Numbered from the stretch's first letter, positions 7,859 to 17,649 are shown. The stretch is 60,812 bases of DNA from CAYWVO01 sp964461835 (GCA_964461835.1 CAYWVO010000021.1:1-60812); one strand, 5' to 3'. Numbers and translations are program-made. The notes: generated by a model not told the origin, from the letters alone.

Positions 7859-8329
7859 TTATCGGTGATAGGCATCTCCCCGCAAAATCGATAGTGCCCG
7901 CGCCAACTGCTCACAGGCGATTATCAGGGCAAGTTCATGAGGAAGAGTGAGTTGGGAGAGTGCCCAGACATGGTCACCGGTACGTCTTTGTGCCAGGTCC
8001 AGGCCGGAGGGTCCTCCCAGAAGAAATCCTACGGGACCGACCGCATCCTGTACCGTCTTGGCTAGTTTGTTCGCAAATGCAATGCTATCAAGCTGCTTAC
8101 CAGACTGATCCAGAAAAATGTGCACCGCACGATCCGGTAACACGTCCAGAAGTGCTTGGGTTTCTTTTTGGCGAATTCGGTCGGGATTCGATTTTTTGGT
8201 TATTCGGGTTTCCGGGATGAAGTGGAAATCAACACCCCCATATTTGGCGAGGAATTTCGTGTAATGCGTGAGAGCCTTCCGGACCCATTCCCGGCGAGGT
8301 TTGCCGACAGCCGCAAGATGGAGTTTCAT
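7859..8329 (-). CDS. rlmH: 23S rRNA (pseudouridine-1915-N3)-methyltransferase RlmH
   Basis: RlmH is a SPOUT-class enzyme that methylates pseudouridine 1915 in helix 69 of 23S rRNA using S-adenosylmethionine. Its 156 residues are the usual length. The fingerprint is clear: the glycine-rich cofactor knot FLLGGPSGLD (about 101-110), LPHELALIIACEQLARA, and the conserved C-terminal end ILRGDAYHR. It is the last gene of the minus-strand housekeeping run, 27 bases after ftsY, and probably cotranscribed with it. Confidence 0.96.
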   Translation of the reverse strand: MKLHLAAVGKPRREWVRKALTHYTKFLAKYGGVDFHFIPETRITKKSNPDRIRQKETQALLDVLPDRAVHIFLDQSGKQLDSIAFANKLAKTVQDAVGPVGFLLGGPSGLDLAQRRTGDHVWALSQLTLPHELALIIACEQLARALSILRGDAYHR

Positions 8330-8356
8330 CAGGCTCGCTCCCCCATGACGGGATGG

Positions 8357-9271
8357 TTACTGAAAGAGGGCGTCCACGAATTCCTGGGGATCGAATGTTT
8401 GCAGGTCGTCGATTTTTTCGCCCACACCAATCCAACGCACCGGAACACCGAATTGCCGACGAATTCCCAGGACAATACCGCCTTTGGCGGTGCCATCCAA
8501 TTTTGTCAGCACCAATCCGGTTACTCCCACTGCCTTCCCGAATACTTCCGCCTGGGTGACGCCATTTTGGCCGGTGGTGGCGTCCAACACGAGCAAAATT
8601 TCGTGCGGCGCACCGGGACATGCCTTGTCAATTGCGCGGGCGATTTTTTTCAATTCTTCCATCAAGTTATGACGAGTATGTAACCGTCCGGCGGTATCAA
8701 TTATGACAACATCTTTGTTGCGGTTGCGGGCTGCGGTCACCGCGTCAAATGCCACTGCTGCCGGGTCGGATCCTTCCGCTCCCGAAACCAAATCGGCCTG
8801 AGCGCGTTCGGCCCAAATCTGCAACTGTTCCCGGGCGGCTGCGCGAAATGTATCGGCAGCGGCGAAGAGCACCTGCTTACCCTGCGCCTGGTAGTGATGA
8901 CCGATCTTACCGATTGATGTTGTCTTGCCGGTGCCGTTGACCCCGACCACCATAATAACATGCGGGGAAGCAGTCGGTGAGTCGGCACGGTCACCGTTGC
9001 CGGACATCATCTCGGCCATTTGCACTTTCATAATTTCCATCACCTGCGCAGCGCGCATCGTCTTGCGTTCGTTGCATTCGGTACGGAGGCGTTCGGTTAG
9101 CTGGGCGGCAGTTTCGACACCACAGTCCGCGGCAATCAGTACATCTTCGATTTCTTCGAACAGTTCTTCGTCAAATTGCGGAGTGCCCGTCACGACCTCG
9201 TTAAGTTGACCAACCAGCTGATTGCGGGTCTTCGTTAACCCGCTCGTCAGTTTTTTAAAAAATCCTCTCAT
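8357..9271 (-). CDS. ftsY: Signal recognition particle receptor FtsY
   Basis: FtsY is the membrane-associated GTPase that receives SRP-ribosome complexes. Residues 1-90 are the helical N domain; the G domain follows with P-loop GVNGTGKT (110-117), DTFRAAAREQL, DTAGR and TKLDGTAKGG. At 304 residues it lacks the long acidic A domain of enterobacterial FtsY. The amphipathic start MRGFFKKLTSGL may be the membrane-targeting helix. It lies 44 bases downstream of smc; the smc-ftsY order is common in bacteria. The SRP RNA of the same pathway is at 27.0 kb. Confidence 0.97.
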   Translation of the reverse strand: MRGFFKKLTSGLTKTRNQLVGQLNEVVTGTPQFDEELFEEIEDVLIAADCGVETAAQLTERLRTECNERKTMRAAQVMEIMKVQMAEMMSGNGDRADSPTASPHVIMVVGVNGTGKTTSIGKIGHHYQAQGKQVLFAAADTFRAAAREQLQIWAERAQADLVSGAEGSDPAAVAFDAVTAARNRNKDVVIIDTAGRLHTRHNLMEELKKIARAIDKACPGAPHEILLVLDATTGQNGVTQAEVFGKAVGVTGLVLTKLDGTAKGGIVLGIRRQFGVPVRWIGVGEKIDDLQTFDPQEFVDALFQ

Positions 9272-9315
9272 GGTGTTTTCCTGAAGTCGTGACTGAGCAA
9301 GCTCTGTAGTGATGG

Positions 9316-12300
9316 CTATTCGTCTTCAATAATAACAACCGGTTTTTCATCCCGCCGCAGAGGGGCATAAACAGTATCGTCACGCTCCGTCTCCGGATTG
9401 AGGCGGACTGAAACAACCCGCGAGACACCGGGATGTTCCATCGTCACCCCGTAGAGGTTGTCCGCGTGCTCCATGGTCAATTTATTGTGGGTGATGATTA
9501 CGAACTGGGTAGACGGCTTAAACCGCTCAACCAACCGGAGAAAGCGAACCGTGTTGGCGTCGTCCAGGGGAGCATCGACCTCATCCAGAATACAAAACGG
9601 GCTTGGTTTGACCAGGTAGAGCCCGAACAACATGCCAATTGCGGTCAATGCGCGTTCCCCGCCGGACAGGTGGCGGATACCTAGCGCCTTTTTGCCGCGT
9701 GGGCGGGCAAAGATTTCGATCGGGGATTCCAGCGGGTTATCCGGGTCTTCCAACCGCACATCGGCCTCACCACCCTGGAACAAGTCGGTAAATACACTCT
9801 GAAAATTCAGCCGTGCCGACTCAAATGTAACGAGAAATCGTTCACCGGCGGTACGGTTGAGTTCATTGATTGTCTTGTTCAGCGATACCTGCGCTTCGTG
9901 AAGGTCCTTGATCTGTGATTCCAGAAAATCGAGCCGCTCGCGTTCGCGTTCATATTCTTCCAAGGCCAGCAGGTTGACCGCACCGATTCGTTCAATTTTC
10001 GCTTTTAAATCAATGATTTCATCGTCGGTTAATGGTTGTCCCGGTTCTTCCTCCAAGGCCCGGGTGAGATCATCCGGCGACTTACGGAACTGCTCCGCAG
10101 CGACGCGGGTGATATGTTCCAATGTTACCTGGTTTTCCGAGAGCTTTACCCGCCATTCCTGGACGGTTGACTCGGCCTCATCCCGCCGGGAACGCTGCTG
10201 CCGAACCTCTTTCTCTTGCCTGGTCACCTGTTCGTGAATTTCATCCACTCTGCGTAATGCCGCATTGCGCTCTTCGGTTAGCGCATCCCGTTTCGCCAGC
10301 AGTTCTGTCCACTCGGCTTCCTGCTGGGTGATACTGGCGGTCAGTTGTTCTTGTTCAGCGACAGCACGCTCTTTCTCTCGCGTACGATCAGTCAGCAACG
10401 TTTTGTTCTCTTCCAGCGTTTCCTCGGTTCGCTGCGCGTTCTGCGTGGTACGCTCAATTAATCCCTTCAGTTCGATCCCGGCCATCCGTCGCTCGTTCAG
10501 GGTATTGAGTGCTGCCCGGTATTGCGTTTCATGCTCTGAGAATTCATTGGTTGCGGTAGCCAGTTCTTCCGCGAGGGTGGACCTATCCCGCTGCCAGTTT
10601 GTCTGCTCAGTCTCGGCCTGCGTGCAACGCTCCTGCGCGGTGGTGATTGCGGCCGTCAGTTTGGTAGACCGGCCCTCCATCTCCCCCACTCGCCGATTAC
10701 TTTCGCTGAGCAGGGTCTCAGTCCGATTTACCTCGATTGTCAATTGATCGACCCGCCGGGCAGTTTCGTCGCGCTCGCCGGTGGCCTGATGGATTGAATC
10801 TTCCAGCGCGCTGAGCTGATCTCGTACTGATTGCAATTCCTCGGAAGTCGACTGCAATTTCGTCGATTGCTTCTCGATCTCGTCTTTGAGTGATTCAAGC
10901 AAATCGACGCGACCGGTAACCGATGTTTCGCCCGTGCCGGCATAGATTAAGCCGGGAGGAATGAACGCGGTTCCATCCCGCGAAACGACTGGATATTGTC
11001 CCGCGAAATGGCAGAAAATCCGCCGGGCAGCATCTTTCGTACTCGCCAGGATGACCGAAAACAACAAGGCTGCCGCCATGGGGCGCACCGCCGCATCCAT
11101 CTGGCAGAAATCCAAGAGCCACCCCTGAAAGCCGGCGTCATCCACCGGTGGACGATCCCAGGTCGGGGTGTTGGGGATCGGGAGTGACGGATCCCAAATT
11201 CCGACTCGGCCGGTCGCTTTCCTGGTGGCAAACTCTTCAACTGCGGCGGCTGTCTCCTGCGAATCACACCAGAGCGCTCCGGTTACACCGGCGAGGACCG
11301 CCTCCAGCGCGGGGGTTAGCTCTTCGTTAGTCGAAATACGCTGCACCCAGGCGTCGACGACCCCGGGGAATGTCTCGCGAGCTTCCAACACTGCCTCGGT
11401 GCCCGGACCCAATCCTCCCCCACGCGCTACCATTTCTTCCAGGGTCGAAACCTGCGCCTGAAGTCCGGCAAGTGATTTTTCGATATCGCCCACCTGGGCG
11501 GTCAGGGCTTCAAACTTCTTGCGAGTGAGGGATTGCTCGTCCTGCAACTGCTCGAGCCGGGCGTTACGCTGCTGGAGAGTTTGCTCCGTTGTTTCCATTT
11601 CCTGCGCCAGTTGTGTGTGGCGTTCAGCATACCGCTTGGCTTCCGCCCGTGCCTCCGTGAGGGTTACCTCGACGTCGGATCGTTCTGATTCCCACTGTTC
11701 GATCTGCTCCCGACGCAGCGTCAGGTCGGCCTGCAACTCGCCGAATTTCCGTTCGTTTTCGCTGACCGTGGCCGACAGTCGTTCTTTGGTTTCCCGCACG
11801 GCGGCGAGACGTTGTTCCTCTTCGTCAAAAGCTCGCTCCGCCTCCTGCAACGCCTCCTCATGCGTGGCTTGCCGCTCTCGGAGTTCTCTGAGCTCTTGCT
11901 GGATTTCCTGAAGATTTTGGCCAAACCGTTCGCGGTTGTCAGTCCGGCTGGCAATTTCCGAGGTGAGGCGTTCTATGGTATCTTGCAGATGGTCGCGCCG
12001 CTCGCGTTGTTGGACAAGGGATTTCTCGGCCTGATGGGCAGCATTCACCGCATTCGCCAGTTGATCCGAGACCTCCTTGGCAGCGCTTTCAGCAGCAGCC
12101 AGCTGCTCCTGTAATTCGATCAAAGCCGATTCGTCCTCGGTCAACGCCGCTTGGTATTTCTCCAATTCCAGGGTGGCTTCGGCTGAGTCCCGGTTTATTT
12201 CGGCGATGCGTTCCTGGCAATCGCCATATTTGCCGATTAAACGAATCCACTCCGATGCTGCCAATTTATCGGTAAGTTTTTTGTGCCGCTTGGCGCGGGC

Positions 12301-12927
12301 GACCTGCACACGCAGTTCTTTGACGCGTTTCTCGACCTCGGCCCGGACATCCTGCACGCGCAACAAATCGGCTTCGGTCCCTTTCAGTTTGTTGAGTGCC
12401 TCTTTCTTGCGGCTCTTATACTTGGAAATGCCGGCAGCCTCCTCAAAGAGGAACCGGCGATCATCGGGATTTTCCGAGAGGAGAGAGTCAATCATCCCCT
12501 GGCCGATCACTGAATAGGAATGCGCGCCCAAGCCCGTATCGGAAAACAGATCATGAATATCCTTGAGCCGGCACGTGGCTTTATTGAGCAGGTATTCACT
12601 CTCGCCGGAACGAAACAGCCGGCGGGCGACCGAGACTTCGTCATACGGAAGCGGCAACCGTCCTTCCCCGTTATCCAAAACCAGGATCACTTCCGACATG
12701 TTGAGCGGTGGACGCTGACGGGTGCCGGAGAAAATCACCTCATCCATCTTTCCGCCCCGCAACAGCCGCGGACGTTGCTCGCCCAGCGCCCAGCGGATCG
12801 CGTCCAGGATGTTGGTTTTGCCGCAGCCGTTGGGACCGACGACTGCCGTGATACCGCGGTCGAAAAGAATTGTCGTCGGATCGGGAAATGATTTGAAACC
12901 GGAAAGATCAAGACGTCTAAGGTACAC
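9316..12927 (-). CDS. smc: Chromosome segregation ATPase SMC
   Basis: This 1203-residue structural maintenance of chromosomes protein folds and segregates DNA together with ScpA/ScpB (not in this window). The N-terminal ATPase half has Walker A GPNGCGKT (31-38). Two long coiled coils (about 170-490 and 680-1010) flank the hinge (about 500-670). The C-terminal half carries the signature LSGGERALTAIGML and Walker B CILDEVDAPLDD. Translation starts at GTG 12927 (MYLRRLDLSGFKSF), preceded by GGGAGG, and overlaps the previous gene's end by 11 bases, indicating coupling. Confidence 0.97.
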   Translation of the reverse strand: MYLRRLDLSGFKSFPDPTTILFDRGITAVVGPNGCGKTNILDAIRWALGEQRPRLLRGGKMDEVIFSGTRQRPPLNMSEVILVLDNGEGRLPLPYDEVSVARRLFRSGESEYLLNKATCRLKDIHDLFSDTGLGAHSYSVIGQGMIDSLLSENPDDRRFLFEEAAGISKYKSRKKEALNKLKGTEADLLRVQDVRAEVEKRVKELRVQVARAKRHKKLTDKLAASEWIRLIGKYGDCQERIAEINRDSAEATLELEKYQAALTEDESALIELQEQLAAAESAAKEVSDQLANAVNAAHQAEKSLVQQRERRDHLQDTIERLTSEIASRTDNRERFGQNLQEIQQELRELRERQATHEEALQEAERAFDEEEQRLAAVRETKERLSATVSENERKFGELQADLTLRREQIEQWESERSDVEVTLTEARAEAKRYAERHTQLAQEMETTEQTLQQRNARLEQLQDEQSLTRKKFEALTAQVGDIEKSLAGLQAQVSTLEEMVARGGGLGPGTEAVLEARETFPGVVDAWVQRISTNEELTPALEAVLAGVTGALWCDSQETAAAVEEFATRKATGRVGIWDPSLPIPNTPTWDRPPVDDAGFQGWLLDFCQMDAAVRPMAAALLFSVILASTKDAARRIFCHFAGQYPVVSRDGTAFIPPGLIYAGTGETSVTGRVDLLESLKDEIEKQSTKLQSTSEELQSVRDQLSALEDSIHQATGERDETARRVDQLTIEVNRTETLLSESNRRVGEMEGRSTKLTAAITTAQERCTQAETEQTNWQRDRSTLAEELATATNEFSEHETQYRAALNTLNERRMAGIELKGLIERTTQNAQRTEETLEENKTLLTDRTREKERAVAEQEQLTASITQQEAEWTELLAKRDALTEERNAALRRVDEIHEQVTRQEKEVRQQRSRRDEAESTVQEWRVKLSENQVTLEHITRVAAEQFRKSPDDLTRALEEEPGQPLTDDEIIDLKAKIERIGAVNLLALEEYERERERLDFLESQIKDLHEAQVSLNKTINELNRTAGERFLVTFESARLNFQSVFTDLFQGGEADVRLEDPDNPLESPIEIFARPRGKKALGIRHLSGGERALTAIGMLFGLYLVKPSPFCILDEVDAPLDDANTVRFLRLVERFKPSTQFVIITHNKLTMEHADNLYGVTMEHPGVSRVVSVRLNPETERDDTVYAPLRRDEKPVVIIEDE

Positions 12928-13489
12928 CCGTGCCTCCCGTTGGTTTTGCCTGTGCCGAGGGGATAATAAACTTCCGGATCATCTCGATAAAAAGGATAAA
13001 TTCCGTTTTCGGATCTGTCCCCTTGCGGGACGGCCGCAGTTCCACCGAGGTAAACGGCATCCCCAGCCCTCCCGGCAGCCCGATACGGACGTGGGTTTTC
13101 GACTTAACCAGTAACGCCGCAAAAAAGAGGGTGGGTTCTTTATTGAGTGTGATAACCACATCGAAGGGTTTGGGAAACAAGTTTTTGACAAAGCGGCGGC
13201 GGGGCCAGCCGGTCAATCCCACATCGCCAATCGTCGGCACGATGACATCAAAGCCATACGGATTGTAAAACGTCGCAGCGATACTGCGCGGCGGGTAGAC
13301 CAGGGTCACCTTGGCTCGCGGGAACACCCGGGGCACGCGTGAAAGGAAATATTCAACCTGCCGCAGCGCCTCCCGCGAGGTTGGCATCAAGACCAAAACC
13401 CGGCGGGCGCGGGCGAGACTGCTGGGGAAAGAAAATTCCTCAGGATGTATGCGGTAACGCAGCCACCATAACAGCAAGCGACGGATCAT
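12917..13489 (-). CDS. Glycosyltransferase family 9-like protein (half-length)
   Basis: About 190 residues. RVLVLMPTSREALRQVEYFL, the FPRAKVTLVYPP strand and the DVVITLNKEPTLFFAALLVKSK/IGLPG segments look like the N-terminal Rossmann-type half of heptosyltransferases (GT9), but the whole C-terminal donor-binding half is missing. It is therefore either a reduced family or a non-catalytic relative. The start at 13489 (MIRRLLLWW) has GGAGGA 9 bases upstream and an ATGA overlap with the rodZ-like gene, which rules out the longer frame. It is sandwiched between rodZ and smc in a coupled operon, so an envelope or division-related job is plausible. Confidence 0.5.
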   Translation of the reverse strand: MIRRLLLWWLRYRIHPEEFSFPSSLARARRVLVLMPTSREALRQVEYFLSRVPRVFPRAKVTLVYPPRSIAATFYNPYGFDVIVPTIGDVGLTGWPRRRFVKNLFPKPFDVVITLNKEPTLFFAALLVKSKTHVRIGLPGGLGMPFTSVELRPSRKGTDPKTEFILFIEMIRKFIIPSAQAKPTGGTGVP

Positions 13490-14361
13490 AATGGCGCGTC
13501 CTCCTCCGATGGAGTTTCTACCGCGGTCGTATCGAGGTAGACTTCGAGGTTTTGTCGAGTTATCGGCCGCGAGCGGATGGGGCCGCCCCACTGGCGAAAC
13601 GGTTTCAGATCATAGCCGTTGATTGAAGCGGTTACTCCGTCGTAATGCGAAAGCGACAGGGCAAAACTGGAATCGGCGTCCCAGGCGCGCACATCGCCCT
13701 CACCCATGAACCCAATGAACACCGTGTCACCGTCTGCTTGAACAACCAGCCAGGTAGAGTCCCGCCCGGTCATTGACAACCGCATCGGAGGTACGGGGAC
13801 CACTTGGGGTGTTTCTTCCTCTTCGGCAACCAGCGCACTGTCCTCTGCCGGTGGCGTGATGGGTGGGGTCGTCACTCGTTCGCCCGGTTGAACTTTGCGG
13901 CCGAAGATAATCATGACCACCACGAACGCCGCGAGCACCACGCCGACCCCAACCCAGAGCAGGGGGGTCATTTGGAAGGTCTTTTTCTCTGGGACGACGG
14001 TCTTGGCTGGGGTCGGCGCCTCTGGCTGCTTGGGAACCGGTTTGCGAACCGGTAATTCCTGCGTATCAAAGACACTGTAAATCTCCTGGATATCAAAGCC
14101 CAGGAATTCGGCATAGGTTTTCAGGAACAAGCGGAGATATTCCGGGGTCGGCAAGACATCAAACTCTTCGTCCTCAATCGCTTTAACATACTCGGCTTTT
14201 ATCTTAATTTCGCGTGAGACATCCTTGTACTTCAGACCAAGTTCTCTCCGACGAGCCTTCAGCAAAGCGCCGACATGGGTACCGTCATCCGGGGACGGCG
14301 GCGGCGGTGGTGTCGGCTGCGATGAGGAATCCTGATGATCCAGTTCTATAAAAAAGGTCAT
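13486..14361 (-). CDS. RodZ-like helix-turn-helix membrane protein
   Basis: This 291-residue cell-shape type protein is related to RodZ, which ties MreB filaments to the wall machinery. Residues about 28-98 form the cytoplasmic HTH_25 domain (VGALLKARRRELGLKYKDVS...). A proline-rich linker is followed by one membrane span at 132-154 (LLWVGVGVVLAAFVVVMII), and a periplasmic beta domain of DUF4115 type follows (about 190-280, DSTWLVVQADGDTVFIG). It overlaps maf upstream and the GT9-like gene downstream by 4 bases each (ATGA). Confidence 0.85.
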   Translation of the reverse strand: MTFFIELDHQDSSSQPTPPPPPSPDDGTHVGALLKARRRELGLKYKDVSREIKIKAEYVKAIEDEEFDVLPTPEYLRLFLKTYAEFLGFDIQEIYSVFDTQELPVRKPVPKQPEAPTPAKTVVPEKKTFQMTPLLWVGVGVVLAAFVVVMIIFGRKVQPGERVTTPPITPPAEDSALVAEEEETPQVVPVPPMRLSMTGRDSTWLVVQADGDTVFIGFMGEGDVRAWDADSSFALSLSHYDGVTASINGYDLKPFRQWGGPIRSRPITRQNLEVYLDTTAVETPSEEDAPL

Positions 14362-14996
14362 CGTGCTATCCTCGTCTGCAAACGGGCGAGCAATTGTACC
14401 AGTTTGCCGATCGGAAGACCGACCACATTGTCGAGTGGCCCGTCAACGTCCGCGACAAACCGGCCGCCCATCCCCTGGATGCCATACGCCCCGGCCTTGT
14501 CGAGCGGCTCACCGGTTCGTACGTATTTTCTGATCTGGTGTTCGGAGACAGCGTGAAATCGTACCCGGGTAGCCGACCAACCGTACACCTCGGTACCGTG
14601 GGGTTGCGCCAATACGCTCAAGCCGGTGTACACCGTGTGGGTCTTACCACTGAGACGGCTTAAGAGAGCGATTGCCTCCGCCGAATCAGCCGGTTTGCCG
14701 AGGACGCGCCGATAGAACACGATCGTATCTGCCCCCAAGATCAACCCGCGCTGATGCTTCCGCGCGACTGCCTTAGCCTTTCGTCGGGACCACCGAATAA
14801 CATGGCCGTGTGGCGCGTCTCTCGGGTCAACTGTTTCATGCATGTCACTTGGTACGACGCTGAATTGTACCCCACATTGGTTTAACACCTCACGCCGACG
14901 TGGGGATCCGGATGCCAGCACCAACTGCCGATGCCCTAAGGTGCGCCGCACCTGCTCGGCATCCTCTTCAGTAACCCAACGCTGCCCTATATCCAA
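14358..14996 (-). CDS. maf: Maf-type nucleoside triphosphate pyrophosphatase
   Basis: This is a house-cleaning nucleotide pyrophosphatase of the Maf/YhdE family (hydrolyses non-canonical dTTP/UTP-type nucleotides). The family start motif LASGSPRRREVL, then GADTIV, the KTHTVYTGLSV strand and DKAGAYGIQGMGG are all present. The frame opens at a TTG (14996), leaving a 25-residue leader not usual in the family. GTG at 14951, with AGAGGA before it, gives a more typical protein of about 197 residues and may be the real start. It is coupled to the rodZ-like gene by ATGA. Confidence 0.92.
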   Translation of the reverse strand: MDIGQRWVTEEDAEQVRRTLGHRQLVLASGSPRRREVLNQCGVQFSVVPSDMHETVDPRDAPHGHVIRWSRRKAKAVARKHQRGLILGADTIVFYRRVLGKPADSAEAIALLSRLSGKTHTVYTGLSVLAQPHGTEVYGWSATRVRFHAVSEHQIRKYVRTGEPLDKAGAYGIQGMGGRFVADVDGPLDNVVGLPIGKLVQLLARLQTRIAR

Positions 14997-15045
14997 AAGC
15001 GGTATCCCAATTCTCTCAGAATCAACTACGGTGGGAACCGCCCCC

Positions 15046-15483
15046 CTAATTATCTATGACGAACGTCACCGGGCCCCAGTTGTGAATCTCCACCAGCATC
15101 TTCGCCCCAAAGATACCGGTCGCCACGGTTATCCCCATATTCTCAAAGTGCCGGCAAAACTGCAAGTAAAATTTCTCGGCGCTCTCCGGATTCATCGCCT
15201 GGGTAAAGGAGGGACGGCGTCCCTTGCGCGTGTCCCCATAGAGGGTAAACTGGGAAATGACCAAGACCGAATAATTGCGGTCAATCAGAGAATCATTCAT
15301 CTTACCCTGATCATCCTCGAAAATGCGCAGCTGGGCAATTTTCTCGGCCAGCCGTTGCAGCTGTTCTGCTTCATCCTCTTCTTTAAATCCGACCAGTAAC
15401 ACCAAGCCAGGGCCGATTCTGCCGACAACTTCATCGTCAACAATGACCCGGGCCTTCTCTACTCGCTGCACACAGACTCGCAT
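15046..15483 (-). CDS. dtd: D-aminoacyl-tRNA deacylase
   Basis: Dtd removes D-amino acids (and glycine mischarged on tRNA-Ala) from tRNA. At 145 residues it is family length. Diagnostic: SQFTLYGDTRKGRRPSF (about 76-92) with the catalytic-pocket SQxT motif, and the C-terminal NWGPVTFVID with its cross-subunit Gly-Pro motif. It is probably the first gene of the minus-strand run dtd-maf-rodZ-GT9-smc-ftsY-rlmH, with 49 bases before maf. Confidence 0.96.
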   Translation of the reverse strand: MRVCVQRVEKARVIVDDEVVGRIGPGLVLLVGFKEEDEAEQLQRLAEKIAQLRIFEDDQGKMNDSLIDRNYSVLVISQFTLYGDTRKGRRPSFTQAMNPESAEKFYLQFCRHFENMGITVATGIFGAKMLVEIHNWGPVTFVIDN

Positions 15484-15678
15484 ATGCTAATCTTCACTCC
15501 GACAGTATGATAGTGACCCCACTGCAAAAGGCAAGGGGAGATTCGTGCCCAACCGGTTCTTTTCCAGGGAGTTATTAGACTTGAGGAAATACCCCGCCGG
15601 AATTGAAGATCCATGGAATAACACCATCTGAGCCTGGTATTAACGGTAGACCATTCACTGGGAAATGTCGAGAAAACC

Positions 15679-16287
15679 ATGCGACGAATTCTCTTGCTGG
15701 TGATATTGTTTTCGATTGTATCGGTAAACGCTGTGCACGCCGAGCCCCGTCATCCCGATAATGTGTTTCCAAAGCTCTTTGATGGCAAGAAGCGTGGGGC
15801 CGTCTGGGGGATTGGCACTGGTTATTACCGGGGGATATATCATGAACCCGGTTATACAAATGCAAGCGAAAGCGGGCTGCGTATCGCACTACTCCATGGA
15901 AGGGGAATAGATGAGAGGAATCTGATACTTTTGGAATTCTCTTTCTCAAGTGCGCGTCGTACTGTTCATTACCGGTGGCAGCGCCCGTGGAACTGTTGCG
16001 AGTTTGCTACTAGAACAGAGAGCGAGCGCGGGGAGTTTTTCGTGGGGGCTTCCTGGTATCATTACTTGACGAGATCTCGACCGGCGCCCTTGTTGGTGTT
16101 GGGTGCGGGTATGGCCAAACTCAATGCTGAGGATATATTCCAACCGGCCGTTCAGATTGGCTTTGGGTATGAGTTTATCAAACACACCCAAATCCTGGTA
16201 ATAACTCGCGTGATGGATGATAGTCCCCAGCGGTATCATAGCCGCTTGTCTCGGATTAACCTGGCGATTAATGTGCTGGCCTATTGA
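15679..16287 (+). CDS. Exported outer-membrane-barrel-like protein
   Basis: This 202-residue protein has a clear signal peptide (MRRILLLVILFSIVSVNAVHAEP, cleavage after VHA, about residue 21). The mature part alternates short aromatic/hydrophobic strands (WGIGTGYYRGIY, GEFFVGASWYHYL, PAVQIGFGYEFI, LSRINLAINVLAY) in a way typical of small outer-membrane beta-barrels and ends in a hydrophobic/aromatic strand. No specific family recognised. It is divergent from dtd with a 195-base intergenic region and precedes the glycosyltransferase genes. Confidence 0.6.
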   Translation: MRRILLLVILFSIVSVNAVHAEPRHPDNVFPKLFDGKKRGAVWGIGTGYYRGIYHEPGYTNASESGLRIALLHGRGIDERNLILLEFSFSSARRTVHYRWQRPWNCCEFATRTESERGEFFVGASWYHYLTRSRPAPLLVLGAGMAKLNAEDIFQPAVQIGFGYEFIKHTQILVITRVMDDSPQRYHSRLSRINLAINVLAY

Positions 16288-16473
16288 TTCTCGGGGAATT
16301 GCGATTGTCTCGAGAGTTATCCATGTCTTGACCCTGCAAGGAATACCGGTGCCCGATTTGAATCTGTTTAACGGGTGGTTTTCCAACGAGAAACAGCACG
16401 AGGTAATGTCATTAATGATCTGGCAACCACGCTACTGATAGGCTATACTGTTCCCGGACAGGAGACCGGTGAT

Positions 16474-17610
16474 ATGCAGACCGCGGGGAATTATCTTTTC
16501 CTCAATTCCAATAAGACCTGGGGCGGCAGCGAAACGAAGTTCTTAAAATGGGCGCAAGAACTGAACCGGCGTGGACACCGGACGACGCTCGCCGGGCGAC
16601 GGGGAGGAGTGTATCTTAATCGGTTGGCGGAACTTGGGCTTGATGTCTTGCCCTTGTCGCTCTCCTGCGATTTCATGCCATTCGATGTATTGCGGCTTCA
16701 CCGCTGGCTGAGGGAACATAAACCTCAGGCCATATTTTGCACTATAACCCGCGATGTACGGTTGGCAAGCCGGACGTTGCGGTGGACAAAGGGCTTGAAT
16801 CCGAAAGTGTTATGGGTCAGCGGCTCGATTCTCCTCAAACGTACTCGTCGTCATCAGAGACTGGTAGACAAGTACGTCGACCACATTATTGTCCCCTCGG
16901 CCGCACTGAAACACGATCTGTTACAATTCGACTATGTTGATCCAGCTACGGTAGAAGTGGTCCCGAATGGATTGGACCTTCGTGTATGGAGTGTACCTAC
17001 AGAAGAAGAGGTGTGCGCCGCCCGCAGAAATCTGCATGTTGCCGATGATCAGCTGATCGTCGGTGTCTTCGCCAGATTGGAGCCGTGTAAAGGTCATCGT
17101 TCGTTGCTAGACGCTTGGGAGGTGGTTCACCGGAAGCATCCTCAGGCGGAACTGTGGATCGCCGGTACCGGGGCGGATGAGGAGGAGTTGCGACGGTTGA
17201 TCGATACGCGGGAGATTCCCGGCGTCAAGATGATTGGTTTTGTTAAGAATGTTCGGGAAGTGATGTTGGCGTGCGATATTGTCGTGCAGCCGTCATTGTC
17301 TGAATCGTTTTGTCATTCGCTGGTTGAAGCGATGGCCTGTGCTAAGCCGATCGTCTGTACCCGCGTGGGAGGAATGCCGGAGGTCGTGGCAGAAAACGAA
17401 ACGGCCTTACTGGCTAAGCCGGAAAATTCAAGTGACCTCGCCGCAGCCCTGAGCACGATGCTTTCCAATCAGACCTCGCGCACCAAATTCGGCAAGGCGG
17501 GACGGCGCCGCGCAGAACAGCATTTCAGTTTACCGGCAACAATTGACCAATTGGAAACGTTGCTGCCACATGCACGGATTTTGCCGGGCAATGCCGCGTT
17601 TGTGCGCTAA
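16474..17610 (+). CDS. Glycosyltransferase family 4 (GT-B fold)
   Basis: This 378-residue glycosyltransferase probably builds LPS core or another surface glycan in the cytoplasm. The N-terminal acceptor domain starts at NSNKTWGGSETKFLKWAQEL; the glycine-rich GGSE is typical of GT4. The donor domain has VGVFARLEPCKGHRSLL and the EX7E motif in SESFCHSLVEAMACAKPIVC, followed by GGMPEVV. The ATG at 16474, preceded by AGGAGA, is favoured; the frame extends to 16375 without support. It is the first of three adjacent glycosyltransferases. Sugar and acceptor cannot be read from sequence. Confidence 0.9.
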   Translation: MQTAGNYLFLNSNKTWGGSETKFLKWAQELNRRGHRTTLAGRRGGVYLNRLAELGLDVLPLSLSCDFMPFDVLRLHRWLREHKPQAIFCTITRDVRLASRTLRWTKGLNPKVLWVSGSILLKRTRRHQRLVDKYVDHIIVPSAALKHDLLQFDYVDPATVEVVPNGLDLRVWSVPTEEEVCAARRNLHVADDQLIVGVFARLEPCKGHRSLLDAWEVVHRKHPQAELWIAGTGADEEELRRLIDTREIPGVKMIGFVKNVREVMLACDIVVQPSLSESFCHSLVEAMACAKPIVCTRVGGMPEVVAENETALLAKPENSSDLAAALSTMLSNQTSRTKFGKAGRRRAEQHFSLPATIDQLETLLPHARILPGNAAFVR

Positions 17611-17649
17611 TTGCGGGAGGAACATTCATTGTCGAGGGAGTGTTGAGCG

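Noticed and set aside
9316..12927. Many long open frames on the strand opposite smc
   Set aside because: They are shadows of a high-GC coiled-coil gene: low-complexity Ser/Arg/Cys-rich translations with no ribosome sites or motifs.
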